A stretch of DNA of 64,000 nucleotides from Bdellovibrio sp047344985 (GTDB lineage: Bacteria > Bdellovibrionota > Bdellovibrionia > Bdellovibrionales > Bdellovibrionaceae): contig NZ_CP178861.1 of NCBI RefSeq assembly GCF_047344985.1, forward strand, positions 2,852,001-2,916,000, read 5' to 3'. Below the pieces are notes generated by a model. The model made no database searches and was not told the DNA's origin. It saw only the letters and a program-made list of their open reading frames with translations. This document shows positions 17,278 through 25,973 of this stretch, one piece after another. Every line of letters starts with the position of its first letter. The first letter of the stretch is position 1. A program made the translations under genes and the position numbers.

Positions 17278-18387
17278 ATGTCTATTCCTTTTATCGATCT
17301 TAAATCTCAATACAAAGCTTTGAAGACGTCTATCGACTCTCGCATCCACAAAGTTCTTGAGCACGGTGCGTACGTAAACGGACCTGAAGTTGTTGAGCTT
17401 GAGCAAACTCTTGCAAAATACGTTGGAACAAAACACTGTCTTACAATCGCAAACGGTACGGATGCGTTGTGGGTTCCATTGATGGCTTTGGGAATCGGCC
17501 AAGGTGACGAAGTTATAACGACAGCCTTCTCTTTCATCGCAACGGCGGAGACAATCGTTCTTGCTGGCGCAAAACCAATCTACGTTGATATCGATCCAAA
17601 AACTTTCAACATTGATCCAAACAAAATCGAAGCTGCGATCACTCCTCGCACAAAAGCGATCATGCCTGTGTCTCTTTACGGTCAAATGCCTGACATGGAT
17701 AAAATCAATGCGATCGCGAAAAAGCATAACTTGCACGTGATCGAAGACGCTGCACAAAGCTTCGGCGCTCGTTACAAAGATCACCGCAGCGGCAGCATGA
17801 CCACAGCAACAGGCACAAGCTTCTTCCCGGCAAAGCCTTTGGGTTGCTACGGTGACGGTGGCGCAATCTTCACAAACGACGACAATCTTGCAAAGATCAT
17901 CAAAGAAATCCGCGAGCACGGTTCTGAGTCTCGTTACTACCACACTCGTTTAGGTATCAACGGTCGTTTGGATACAATCCAATGCGCGGTCCTTCTTGCG
18001 AAAATGGAAAGATACGACTGGGAATTGGAACAACGTCAACGCGTAGCTGATCGCTACAACGACGCGTTCTCTTCAATTAAAGCTGAAGGCTTCACAACTC
18101 CGTTCGTAGATGCCACTTGCAAATCAGCTTGGGCGCAATACACATTGACTGTGAAAGACCGCGCGGGCTTCCAAAAGAAAATGTCTGATGCTGGCGTTCC
18201 AACATCCATCCACTATCCACGTATTATGCCAGACCAACCCTGGTACAAAGAACACACAGCAGATCCAAAACAAGAACTTCCAATCGCACGCTGGGCTGCA
18301 GAGCACGTAATCAGCTTGCCGATGTACCCTGATATGGACAACGCGACTCAAGATAAAATCATCGCGGCTGTTAAAGGAGCCTTTTAA
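17278..18387 (+). CDS. DegT/DnrJ/EryC1-family sugar aminotransferase (WbpE/WlbC-like)
   Basis: This 369-residue PLP-dependent aminotransferase acts on a nucleotide-linked keto-sugar. Motifs: FIDLKSQYKALK at the start, GTDAL, FSFIATAETI, PVSLYGQMPDMD, IEDAAQSFGA, and the PLP lysine Lys186 in FFPAKPLGCYGDGG. It also has GINGRLDTIQCAVLLAK. The form is close to enzymes making 2,3-diamino-sugars of surface polysaccharides (WbpE, WlbC), but the exact sugar is not determinable. ATG 17278 follows TTGGAGG. The stop overlaps the kdsA start by one base, so the two are co-expressed. Confidence 0.85.
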   Translation: MSIPFIDLKSQYKALKTSIDSRIHKVLEHGAYVNGPEVVELEQTLAKYVGTKHCLTIANGTDALWVPLMALGIGQGDEVITTAFSFIATAETIVLAGAKPIYVDIDPKTFNIDPNKIEAAITPRTKAIMPVSLYGQMPDMDKINAIAKKHNLHVIEDAAQSFGARYKDHRSGSMTTATGTSFFPAKPLGCYGDGGAIFTNDDNLAKIIKEIREHGSESRYYHTRLGINGRLDTIQCAVLLAKMERYDWELEQRQRVADRYNDAFSSIKAEGFTTPFVDATCKSAWAQYTLTVKDRAGFQKKMSDAGVPTSIHYPRIMPDQPWYKEHTADPKQELPIARWAAEHVISLPMYPDMDNATQDKIIAAVKGAF

Positions 18388-19238
18388 TGGGAACAGGATT
18401 CGGCCCTCTTAAAAAGCCTGTCGTTATGAAGACAGGCAATGAAACAATCACTTGGGGCGACGGAAAGAACTTTGTTCTTTTCGCAGGCCCTGACATTATT
18501 GAAGATGAAGGAATGGTTTTAGAGACAGGAAAAGAAATCCAAAGAATCACAAAGTCTTTGGGCATTCCTTGGATCTTGAAATGTTCTTTCGATAAAGCCA
18601 ACCGTCAAAGCGCTTCCAGCTTCCGCGGTCCTGGTGTGAACTCAGCACTTAAGAGCTTGGAAAAAATCAAAAGCGAATTGGGTTGCGCTCTTTTGACAGA
18701 CGTGCACGAAACTATTCAAGTGAAAGAAACAGCGGAAGTGGCAGACGTTCTGCAAATCCCTGCGTTCTTGTCTCGTCAAACGGACCTTTTGGTTGAAACG
18801 GCAAAAACAGGAAAAATCATTCACATCAAAAAGGGTCAGTTCTTGGCTCCCTGGGATATGAAAGCGATTGCTCAGAAAGCTGTGAACGCAGGGAATGATA
18901 AAATCCTTCTTTGCGAGCGCGGAACGACTTTCGGCTACAACCGTCTTATCAACGATATGACAGGCCTTGTAGAGATGCGCAACCTTGGCTTCCCTGTGAT
19001 CATGGATTGCACACACTCAACGCAATTGCCGGGTGCAACTGGTGAAAGCAGCGGCGGTCGTGGCGAAATGGTATGGCCTTTGGCTCGCGCTGCAATGGCT
19101 GTGGGTGTAGATGGTATCTTCTTGGAAACTCATCCAAACCCAGAGAAAGCTCTTTGCGACGGCCCAACGTCTTTGCCATTGAGAAATCTCGAAACGGTCC
19201 TTACGAACCTTAAAAAAATCTGGACGACTCATTTCTAA
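18387..19238 (+). CDS. kdsA: 3-deoxy-8-phosphooctulonate synthase (KDO-8-phosphate synthase)
   Basis: KdsA condenses arabinose-5-phosphate with phosphoenolpyruvate to KDO-8-phosphate, the precursor of the inner core sugar of lipopolysaccharide. The 283-residue protein shows the family blocks FAGPDIIEDEG, KCSFDKANRQS, RGPGVNSAL, LLTDVHE, IPAFLSRQTDLL, IKKGQFLAPWDM, CERGTTFGYNRL and MDCTHSTQLPG. It is translated as TAATG from the aminotransferase gene, tying KDO and amino-sugar synthesis together. Confidence 0.96.
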   Translation: MGTGFGPLKKPVVMKTGNETITWGDGKNFVLFAGPDIIEDEGMVLETGKEIQRITKSLGIPWILKCSFDKANRQSASSFRGPGVNSALKSLEKIKSELGCALLTDVHETIQVKETAEVADVLQIPAFLSRQTDLLVETAKTGKIIHIKKGQFLAPWDMKAIAQKAVNAGNDKILLCERGTTFGYNRLINDMTGLVEMRNLGFPVIMDCTHSTQLPGATGESSGGRGEMVWPLARAAMAVGVDGIFLETHPNPEKALCDGPTSLPLRNLETVLTNLKKIWTTHF

Positions 19239-19274
19239 GTAGAGTTCCCCGGTATTTTCAAGTAAGACTGAACC

Positions 19275-20267
19275 ATGGTTAAGCAATCTAAAAAGCTCCT
19301 GGTTCAGTCTTTAAAAATCCTGTTTTCTGCGGGTATTATTTTCTGGCTCATCCAATCAGGAAAACTTAATTTCTCAGCGCTCAAAAATCTGCTCACTCCT
19401 GGTGCTGCGGCTTTGGCGTTGTTTTTAGTTCTGCTGAACCTTTTCTTTGCGAGCGAACGTTGGCGCATTCTCATTCGCTCCCAGGGCATGATCGCGCATC
19501 CATGGTCGGTTTTTAAATTAAGCCTTATCGGCACCTTCTTTAATTTCGCCATGCCCGGTGGAGTCGGTGGTGACGTTATTAAAGCTTATTATTTCACACG
19601 TGAGAATCCCGGCAGCAAAGTGGTCGCGGTGACCAGTGTCTTGATGGATCGCGTGCTAGGACTTTTTGCGATGGTTCTTTTAGCTCTTGTGGTGATGGTG
19701 TACGACATCAATCACATCATGAAGACCCCCGCCCTTCTAACGCTTCTATGGTTTATTGCGGGACTCTTTGTTGCGTTTGTGATCGCACTCTCTTTGATTT
19801 TTTCTCAGAAGGTTTATCAAAACGGCGGGCTTAAAAAACTAATCAACAAACTTCCTCTTTCAGAAAAGTTTATGAAACTTTATGAGAGCATGCATCTTTA
19901 CGGGAAAGATGGAAAACGCTTTCTTCTTGTGATTTTCTTAAGCCTCGTTTCCCAAGCTTGCGCCATCACATTTCTTTATCTTGCAGGCACCATGGCTGGA
20001 TTTAATGAAGTGCCAGCAAAAACTTACTTCCTAGTTGCACCACTGGGCTTTATGGCAACAGCCATTCCCATCTCCCCTGCTGGAGTGGGGGTAGGACAAG
20101 CTGCATTTTATTTCTTATTCAATCTCTACACAGGACACCCTTCAGAGATTGGTCCGACAAGCATCACAGCTTTCCAAGTGGGAACCTTCCTGATGAGTCT
20201 GTGGGGTGCTTTCTTTTATCTTCGCCGTAAAGACCGTGTCGAAGCCACAGAGATCGCTGCTAATTAA
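19275..20267 (+). CDS. Flippase-like membrane protein (lysylphosphatidylglycerol synthase TM family)
   Basis: This 330-residue protein has about eight hydrophobic segments and the family signature FNFAMPGGVGGDVIKAYY, then PISPAGVGVGQAAF. The family (PF03706) includes the membrane part of MprF and many stand-alone proteins thought to move lipids or lipid-linked sugars. It follows kdsA by 36 bases and probably shares its transcript. It is convergent with the HAD gene and overlaps it by 4 bases, with no terminator in between. Substrate unknown. Confidence 0.8.
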   Translation: MVKQSKKLLVQSLKILFSAGIIFWLIQSGKLNFSALKNLLTPGAAALALFLVLLNLFFASERWRILIRSQGMIAHPWSVFKLSLIGTFFNFAMPGGVGGDVIKAYYFTRENPGSKVVAVTSVLMDRVLGLFAMVLLALVVMVYDINHIMKTPALLTLLWFIAGLFVAFVIALSLIFSQKVYQNGGLKKLINKLPLSEKFMKLYESMHLYGKDGKRFLLVIFLSLVSQACAITFLYLAGTMAGFNEVPAKTYFLVAPLGFMATAIPISPAGVGVGQAAFYFLFNLYTGHPSEIGPTSITAFQVGTFLMSLWGAFFYLRRKDRVEATEIAAN

Positions 20268-21250
20268 ACTTTTACCTGAGAAAAATCCTTCGCCACCGTA
20301 AATTGAAAAGAAGGATTTTTTAATTGGAACTGCAAAAGATCTTTTTGTTCTTTTTCTAGCTTCTCGGAAGACAGCAAATAAAGGTGTCCAACACCAGCAC
20401 CGAAAGCCGCAAGAAGATCTGAAGCGCTATCACCGACCATCACGGATTTTGCCATATTCACTTTGAGTTTTGCATTCACAAGCTGAAACATTCCCGTGCG
20501 CGGTTTACGAAGTCCCGCAAACTGACGACCTTGTGGCACCGGCTCTTTTTCGTAAAAACCCGCCCACACACAATCATCAATCCAACAACCCTTTTCAGCT
20601 AACAAAGACAACATCTTTTGATGCACCTTCTGATAATCCGTCCAAGGAATCCAACCACGGCCAAGGCCTGATTGATTTGTGACTAAAGCCACCCAGAAAC
20701 CTTGCGCATGTGCTTTCTTTATAAGGTCATCAATGCCAGGCATCAGCTCTACAAGAGCGGGATCACGATTGTAAGGGACATTTTTTACAACGACATCATC
20801 ACGATCTAAAAACAGGCAAGGCCCTTGATGACTGCCTTGATAATCTTCAATCGCGGAGACCTGATTCCAAACGGCGTGAAGCCTCTGCAAAGCCTCCGCC
20901 CAAGTTTTGAGATCACAGCCTGACCAAATAAAATCAACCAAAGGATTTTTTTCAGTCACTGCATTTGATGAAAGTAAAAGTCTTTGCCCCTGAAGAACAG
21001 GATTAAGTTTCGTTAGAATTTCATCTTGTTCAGAAAAAAGAATCACAAGATCCTGAAACGATGTTTGCAAACGGCCCGAAAGAAGATCTTGAGCACGACG
21101 TTTAACAAAGGGAATCTCACCTAAAAACAGCGATTGAAAAGGCATCATCCAAGCGGAAAGATCCTTCGGAGCCTTGTCCTCAACAAAGACAATACTGCCA
21201 CCTAACTGAACTGTTTCTAAGATTAAAGTTTCCCACTGCATCATTGGCAT
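20264..21250 (-). CDS. HAD-superfamily phosphatase-like protein (GmhB/HisB-N type) with N-terminal extension
   Basis: The C-terminal half (from about residue 147) matches HAD-IIIA sugar or histidinol phosphatases: CLFLDRDDVVV (nucleophile Asp), VTNQSGLGRG, KPRTGMFQ and MVGDSASDLLAA. In GmhB the third motif region carries a Cys/His zinc loop; here it is EKEPVPQGRQFAGLRKP with no such Cys. The first 145 residues are unlike any family I recognise. A role in heptose or other core-sugar synthesis is suggested by neighbours only. In-frame ATGs at 21250, 21244 and 21241 compete; 21244 has the better-spaced AGGA. Confidence 0.75.
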   Translation of the reverse strand: MPMMQWETLILETVQLGGSIVFVEDKAPKDLSAWMMPFQSLFLGEIPFVKRRAQDLLSGRLQTSFQDLVILFSEQDEILTKLNPVLQGQRLLLSSNAVTEKNPLVDFIWSGCDLKTWAEALQRLHAVWNQVSAIEDYQGSHQGPCLFLDRDDVVVKNVPYNRDPALVELMPGIDDLIKKAHAQGFWVALVTNQSGLGRGWIPWTDYQKVHQKMLSLLAEKGCWIDDCVWAGFYEKEPVPQGRQFAGLRKPRTGMFQLVNAKLKVNMAKSVMVGDSASDLLAAFGAGVGHLYLLSSEKLEKEQKDLLQFQLKNPSFQFTVAKDFSQVKV

Positions 21251-21342
21251 CCTACGACAAGTTGCTCCCTCTGTCGTCGGCTTTCTACTTGCCGCCTTGC
21301 ATTTATGCTTATTAGAATCTTATCCAAAAGACGGAGGAATTT

Positions 21343-21867
21343 GTGACTCTTTTATTGAAGCAGATTTTTAACTTCCTGAAACTCCTGAATTCAGACACGG
21401 GAACTAATCAACTGGCGATCGGGCTTTCTTTAGGATTGATCTTGGGCTTTGCTCCTGTTTTATCAATTCAAACTCTCGCCGTGTTTTTTATTATTTTTAT
21501 TTTCCGTGTGCAAATCGGCGCCGCTTTCCTTGCCGCTTTCTTTTTTAAGTTCATCGCATACCTCTTTGACCAACCGGCACACTACCTTGGCAAAGCGGTT
21601 CTTGAGATGGACAGCCTTCGTCCCCTTTTTACAACGATGTACAACATGCCGTTTGTACCGATGACTCGTTTTAATAACAGCATCGTGATGGGTTCGATGA
21701 TTGTTTCCATCATCCTTCTGCCTTTTGCTTATTTCGGATTTAAAGTGGCCATCATCAAGTATCGCGCCACTGTTGTCGCACGCTTTAAAGGAACGAAAGT
21801 CTGGAAAGCATTTGCCGCTACGAAATTCTATAACTGGTACCTAAAGTACGACGAACTTTACGGATAG
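21343..21867 (+). CDS. TIGR03546-like membrane protein
   Basis: This 174-residue protein has a hydrophobic core (LAIGLSLGLILGFAPVLS, LAVFFIIFIFRV, FLAAFFFKFIAYLFDQPAH, MIVSIILLPFAYFGF). It matches TIGR03546, a family found beside TIGR03545. The FDQPAHYLG block and C-terminal YNWYLKYDE are visible. Function unknown. The GTG start has GGAGG at a good distance. The TIGR03545 gene starts 15 bases after the stop, so they form a two-gene operon. Confidence 0.78.
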   Translation: MTLLLKQIFNFLKLLNSDTGTNQLAIGLSLGLILGFAPVLSIQTLAVFFIIFIFRVQIGAAFLAAFFFKFIAYLFDQPAHYLGKAVLEMDSLRPLFTTMYNMPFVPMTRFNNSIVMGSMIVSIILLPFAYFGFKVAIIKYRATVVARFKGTKVWKAFAATKFYNWYLKYDELYG

Positions 21868-21882
21868 GACAAGAGGCACAAC

Positions 21883-23829
21883 ATGACAGAGACAACAACT
21901 ACGAAACCAAAAAAAGCCAAGGGTCCTATTCGCTGGGAAGCCATCATTCCTTTTGTCATCATCTGCTTGGTGATCGGACTTTATTTCCACTTCTTCTTTG
22001 ATGGTCATTTGCGTCGCGCACTTGAGTGGGCCGGATACAACGCTGTCGGCGCCGAAGTGAACATCGCAAAACTTGAAACAAGTTTCTTCAACGCCAGCCT
22101 TCGCGTGCAAGGCATTGAGGTTACCGACGCTGAAAAACCAACTCATGACTCAATCAAGATCGGCGACATCCGTTTCTCAATGCTTTGGGATGCGCTTCTT
22201 CGCGCCAAAGTGGTCGTGAACGAAGCCGCTGTCGAACAAATCGAATTCGGCGTTAAAAGAAAACATCCAGGAAAAGTAAAACCACCAGAGCCCGTTTCTA
22301 ACGAACCCGGCATGGCCGAAAAGCTCAAGGAACAGGCTTTAAAAGAAGCGCAAGAGCAGTATGGCGACAATGTTCTTGGCGATGTGATTGCAATGCTCGG
22401 CGGAGCTGATGCCAACGTGCAATTGCAAAAGCTGCAAGAGTCTTTGCCCTCCAAAGCCATGATCGAGAAATTCCAAGTGGATCTCAAAGCCAAGCAACAA
22501 AATTGGGATGCTCGCCTTAAGACGTTGCCGCAAAGTAAAGACATTCAGGCCTTGAGTGATCGTTTGAATAAAATCAAATACAAGGATTTTAAATCACCGC
22601 AAGAATTGCAGGCGTCTTTGCAAGAACTCGATAAAGTGTATAAAGACGGCGATGCTATGTACAAACAAGTGCAAAGCACTGGCGACGATCTCAGCAAAGA
22701 TTTAAAAGCTCTTGAAGCGCAATACAAAGAGATCGATAAACAAGTGAAGACCGATATCAAGTCTTTGGAACAACACTTCCGCATTCCAAAGCTTGATGCG
22801 AAAGCCATGACGATGGCCGTCTTCAATCGCTACTTAGCTCCGTACAAAGCGAAGTTCTATCGCTATAAAGCGATGGCCGATAAATACTTGCCACCAAATC
22901 TTCTTAAGAAAGATAAGAAGGACGAAGAAGTCGTTATCCAGCCTCACCCTCGTGAAAAAGGCATTAGCTACGAATTCGGCCGTCTGAATTCCTATCCGCT
23001 TTTCTGGATCAAACGCACGGCCGTGAGTTCTCAAGCGGGCCTTACTCCTGAAGCGGGGAACATCAAAGGTGAGATTTTAGATATCACTTCGAATCAACGT
23101 TTGATTGGTAAACCAACCGTAGCGACTTTGGCAGGCGATTTCCCGGGTATGCAAATTTTCGGTTTCTTAGTTCGTCTTTCTTTAGACAACACGAAATCTG
23201 AAAGCATTATCGACTACAAATTGAAAGTCGACTCGTACTCCATCGTTGGGAAAGAACTCGTTCAATCTCCGGACGTGCAAATTGCTTTCAACAAAGCTAA
23301 CGGCACCATTGGCGTTGAGGGTAAAGTCGTAGGACTTAAAAAAATCACTGTGGGCATGGATAACAAGTTCACAAAAATTGATTACGCCGTTTCATCCAAA
23401 AACGAAATCGCCGATCAGATTTTGAAAGCCGTCTTTGCCGGCATTCCTGTTGTGACTTTGACTGTTGACGGCCAAGGCGAGTTCCCGAATGTTCCGCTGA
23501 ATGTGAACTCCAACCTGGGACCGGAATTGCAAAAAGGATTTGAAAAACAAATCCAGGCGAAGATCGACGAAGCTCGCAAAAAAATTCAAGCGATGGTTGA
23601 CGAAGAGATCGGCAAACAAAAAGCGCAAGTCGAAGCTCAGCTTAGTCAACTTCGCAGTCAGTTCGACAAGGAAGTAAAAAAGGCGCAAGCTCAATTGGAT
23701 GATCAGAAAAAACAAGCTGAATCCAAAGTTGAGCAAGCCAAAAAAGATGCAGAGAACCAAGGCAAAAAAGCTCTTGAAAAAGAAGGACAGAAAGCTGTCG
23801 ATGAGCTGAAGAAAAAACTCGGTTTCTAA
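21883..23829 (+). CDS. TIGR03545-like inner-membrane/periplasmic protein with coiled coil
   Basis: This 648-residue protein has one N-terminal membrane helix (WEAIIPFVIICLVIGLYFHF), then an AsmA-like beginning (AEVNIAKLETSFFNASLRVQGIEV) that suggests a periplasmic lipid-binding or bridge-like fold. A helical Lys/Gln-rich middle (about 140-300), a beta-rich part (350-540) and a C-terminal coiled coil of about 100 residues follow. It matches TIGR03545, unknown function. An envelope lipid-handling role is plausible from the AsmA-like start but unproven. Confidence 0.75.
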   Translation: MTETTTTKPKKAKGPIRWEAIIPFVIICLVIGLYFHFFFDGHLRRALEWAGYNAVGAEVNIAKLETSFFNASLRVQGIEVTDAEKPTHDSIKIGDIRFSMLWDALLRAKVVVNEAAVEQIEFGVKRKHPGKVKPPEPVSNEPGMAEKLKEQALKEAQEQYGDNVLGDVIAMLGGADANVQLQKLQESLPSKAMIEKFQVDLKAKQQNWDARLKTLPQSKDIQALSDRLNKIKYKDFKSPQELQASLQELDKVYKDGDAMYKQVQSTGDDLSKDLKALEAQYKEIDKQVKTDIKSLEQHFRIPKLDAKAMTMAVFNRYLAPYKAKFYRYKAMADKYLPPNLLKKDKKDEEVVIQPHPREKGISYEFGRLNSYPLFWIKRTAVSSQAGLTPEAGNIKGEILDITSNQRLIGKPTVATLAGDFPGMQIFGFLVRLSLDNTKSESIIDYKLKVDSYSIVGKELVQSPDVQIAFNKANGTIGVEGKVVGLKKITVGMDNKFTKIDYAVSSKNEIADQILKAVFAGIPVVTLTVDGQGEFPNVPLNVNSNLGPELQKGFEKQIQAKIDEARKKIQAMVDEEIGKQKAQVEAQLSQLRSQFDKEVKKAQAQLDDQKKQAESKVEQAKKDAENQGKKALEKEGQKAVDELKKKLGF

Positions 23830-23907
23830 ATTCAAAAAATTCCGTCGATAAAATGTTCGCTCGAAGAATGATCGAGTGAGATCCCATCAAAATAGTTTCT
23901 CAAGAAT

Positions 23908-23944
23908 GTCGAAGCTCTCTACAGGACCTGTAAAGAGCTTCGAC
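23908..23944. terminator. Strong hairpin after the TIGR03545 gene
   Basis: Stem GTCGAAGCTCT / AGAGCTTCGAC with an inner TACAGG / CCTGTA stem. No T run follows on the plus strand, so it may stabilise the 3' end rather than act as a simple intrinsic terminator. Confidence 0.5.
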
Positions 23945-24057
23945 GGAATCCCTAACTTACTGTTATCACTTAATATTTTCGCTCACTTTTTGGGTCATGC
24001 CTCTTTTTTTAGCATAAGTTTTCATGATAGCCTGACGAAGAGAAACTTGAGGTGTTT

Positions 24058-25140
24058 ATGAAAGCTTCGATTCTAAATTTAGCATTGGGCTGTGTGGTTG
24101 CCACTTTAGGTACGGCGTGCGCGAAAATGAATTTTGCCCCCGTGTCCGTGGAAGATAAGGCCTCTATTGTAGAGCCACCTCCCAGCAAAACAATTTCCTC
24201 CACGGAAGTGGTTGCTTATGGAAACAAGCAAGTGGATTTCTTGTTGGTGCTCGACGACTCAAACTCAATGCTTCCCGAACTTAAAAAACTCGCAGCAAGA
24301 ATGTCGACTTTCGTGAACTCTTTGGATGCCAGCAACATCGATTGGCAAATGTGTATCACCACAACTCGCGGGGTTTCTTCCGGCGGCACTCTGGTCTTTG
24401 GAAATCCTTTAGCATGGGCTAACTATGTCCCCGCGCCCGGCACTCCCGCCTACCTTTTGAAAAAAGGCACGGCCAACTTAAATACAATTTTCACATCAAC
24501 GATCGATACTCTGACAATAGGTGGAGCGAACTCCGGCGACGAGCGCGCGATTAAAGCGACTCACGACAATTTCAAAAATTCATCTTCTCATGCATGTTAC
24601 CGCCCGGGAGCTGCGATCTCCGTTATCGCGATCTCCGATGAAGACGAACGCTCTGTCGGCGGAGATCCTAAAAACGTGAAAGCAAAGGATGCCGACGGCG
24701 CTTATCAGCCTTTTGAGGCCGAAGACCATCCGCAAACAATGGTGGATCGCGCGAAATCAACATTCGGCGAGGACGTTCGTTTTACGTTCAGTTCGATCAT
24801 CGTAAAACCTGACGACAAGGTTTGCGAAGCCGAACAAGACGTGGATTTATCGCCAAGTCACTTTGGTCATACTTATGCAGAAGCTTCCCGCCTCACGGAC
24901 GGAGGTGTTGGAAGTATTTGTGACGCTGACTACAGCGCGAACTTAAATACTTTCAAAGACAAGATCGTGAATTCACTTTCATCACTGACTTTGCAATGTG
25001 AAGCAAAACCAAAAAGTCTTAAAGTCAAAGTCGGAGGCCTTGATGTCTCAGGCCTCAAACTTGACGGCAAAGTTTTGAAATTCACTTATCCGTTGATCGA
25101 AGGAACGCAAATCGATTTGCAGTACGACTGCGAAGATTGA
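24058..25140 (+). CDS. Lipoprotein with VWA-like domain
   Basis: This 360-residue protein has a lipoprotein signal (lipobox LGTAC) and then a von Willebrand A-like domain starting QVDFLLVLDDSNSM. DDSNS at residues 66-70 fits the DxSxS metal-ion site. Further domain parts are FVNSLDASNIDWQMCITTTR and AISDEDERS. A C-terminal region of about 60 residues (CEAKPKSLKVKVGGLDVSG) resembles a small beta domain. Binding partner unknown. ATG 24058 with GAGG upstream is preferred over GTG 24052. Confidence 0.75.
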   Translation: MKASILNLALGCVVATLGTACAKMNFAPVSVEDKASIVEPPPSKTISSTEVVAYGNKQVDFLLVLDDSNSMLPELKKLAARMSTFVNSLDASNIDWQMCITTTRGVSSGGTLVFGNPLAWANYVPAPGTPAYLLKKGTANLNTIFTSTIDTLTIGGANSGDERAIKATHDNFKNSSSHACYRPGAAISVIAISDEDERSVGGDPKNVKAKDADGAYQPFEAEDHPQTMVDRAKSTFGEDVRFTFSSIIVKPDDKVCEAEQDVDLSPSHFGHTYAEASRLTDGGVGSICDADYSANLNTFKDKIVNSLSSLTLQCEAKPKSLKVKVGGLDVSGLKLDGKVLKFTYPLIEGTQIDLQYDCED

Positions 25141-25698
25141 TTATTTTCCCAAGAGAGATTTTATGTAAGCGACGGAATCTTTATTGTACCAATCAATGGA
25201 GCCCACAAGTTTCTTCACGAGCTTGTGGTCTTTGCCTAGCACCATGGATTCAGGCAAACGCGAAATTTGGAATTGCTTCATGAATGCGCGGTCTTGATCC
25301 CAGACGATCTTGATATTGGCATCTTTAAGCTCTGGGAAGGACTTCATAAAGACTTGAATATCCTCAAGCTTACTGTCGCCAGAGATCGCGATCAATTGCA
25401 CATCCCCTTTAAACTCTTTCACAAGCTTGATCAGCGACGGCACCTCTTCGATACAAGGCCCACACCAAGAAGCCCAGAAGTTCAGAATTACAACTTTCCC
25501 GTCCATGGATTTAAGTTCAAAAGACTGACCGTCGAGATCTTTAGCTTCAAAATTAGGAACGCCTTCCTTCTCATACGTCTCTAAAGTCGCATAAGAAGAG
25601 TTCTCAACCGGTTTTGAACCAAAGAGCTGATTAAATCCCCAAACACCCAGGGCACCGACAATAACAACAATGATGATAGCTTTAAGATGTTGATTCAT
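25141..25698 (-). CDS. TlpA/ResA-like membrane-anchored thioredoxin
   Basis: This 185-residue thiol-disulfide oxidoreductase has an N-terminal membrane helix (AIIIVVIVGALGVWGF) and a periplasmic thioredoxin domain. The redox pair is Cys79/Cys82 in NFWASWCGPC, followed by IAISGDS and the cis-Pro region ISRLPESMVLG. TlpA/ResA-type proteins reduce periplasmic disulfides, often for cytochrome c maturation; no cytochrome genes are nearby, so the partner is unknown. It ends directly against the VWA-like lipoprotein gene. Confidence 0.88.
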   Translation of the reverse strand: MNQHLKAIIIVVIVGALGVWGFNQLFGSKPVENSSYATLETYEKEGVPNFEAKDLDGQSFELKSMDGKVVILNFWASWCGPCIEEVPSLIKLVKEFKGDVQLIAISGDSKLEDIQVFMKSFPELKDANIKIVWDQDRAFMKQFQISRLPESMVLGKDHKLVKKLVGSIDWYNKDSVAYIKSLLGK

Positions 25699-25772
25699 AG
25701 CAAGTCCTCTATGGACTCAACTTAGTTGATTACCCACGATGGAGCAACCGTTGACTCGGAGTCAGCAAAAGG

Positions 25773-25837
25773 TACGGACTTACTTTTGGTAGCGCATTTG
25801 CGTCTAACAAAACATTCTCAACCAAAAGTGACTCGTA
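25773..25837. repeat. Imperfect hairpin sharing a 14-base arm with the one at 15602
   Basis: ACTTTTGGT (25782-25790) pairs with ACCAAAAGT (25821-25829), extended outward by GTACG / CGTAC with mismatches. Its left arm GACTTACTTTTGGT (25777-25790) is identical to 15602-15615, suggesting a small dispersed element. Confidence 0.55.
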
Positions 25838-25912
25838 CTTTTTGCAAGCTAGAAAAACCTTAAATACGATTGTACGAAAAAACATTCCGTATATTTCAGG
25901 AAGAGTTTTGGT

Positions 25913-25943
25913 AAAAAAAAAGACCTTGGTTTCCCAAGGCCTT
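25913..25943 (-). terminator. Terminator of the ribosomal-protein cluster
   Basis: Downstream of rplQ, CCAAGGCCTT pairs with AAGACCTTGG with one mismatch. On the minus strand it is followed by eight T residues. It closes the S10-spc-alpha cluster. Confidence 0.85.
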
Positions 25944-25973
25944 TCCCGAAAATCTTAATTTTGAAGATTCAAA

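Noticed and set aside
17275..17943. A 222-codon Cys/Arg-rich minus-strand frame
   Set aside because: It lies opposite the sugar aminotransferase, whose conserved motifs fix the coding strand; the composition is that of a shadow frame.
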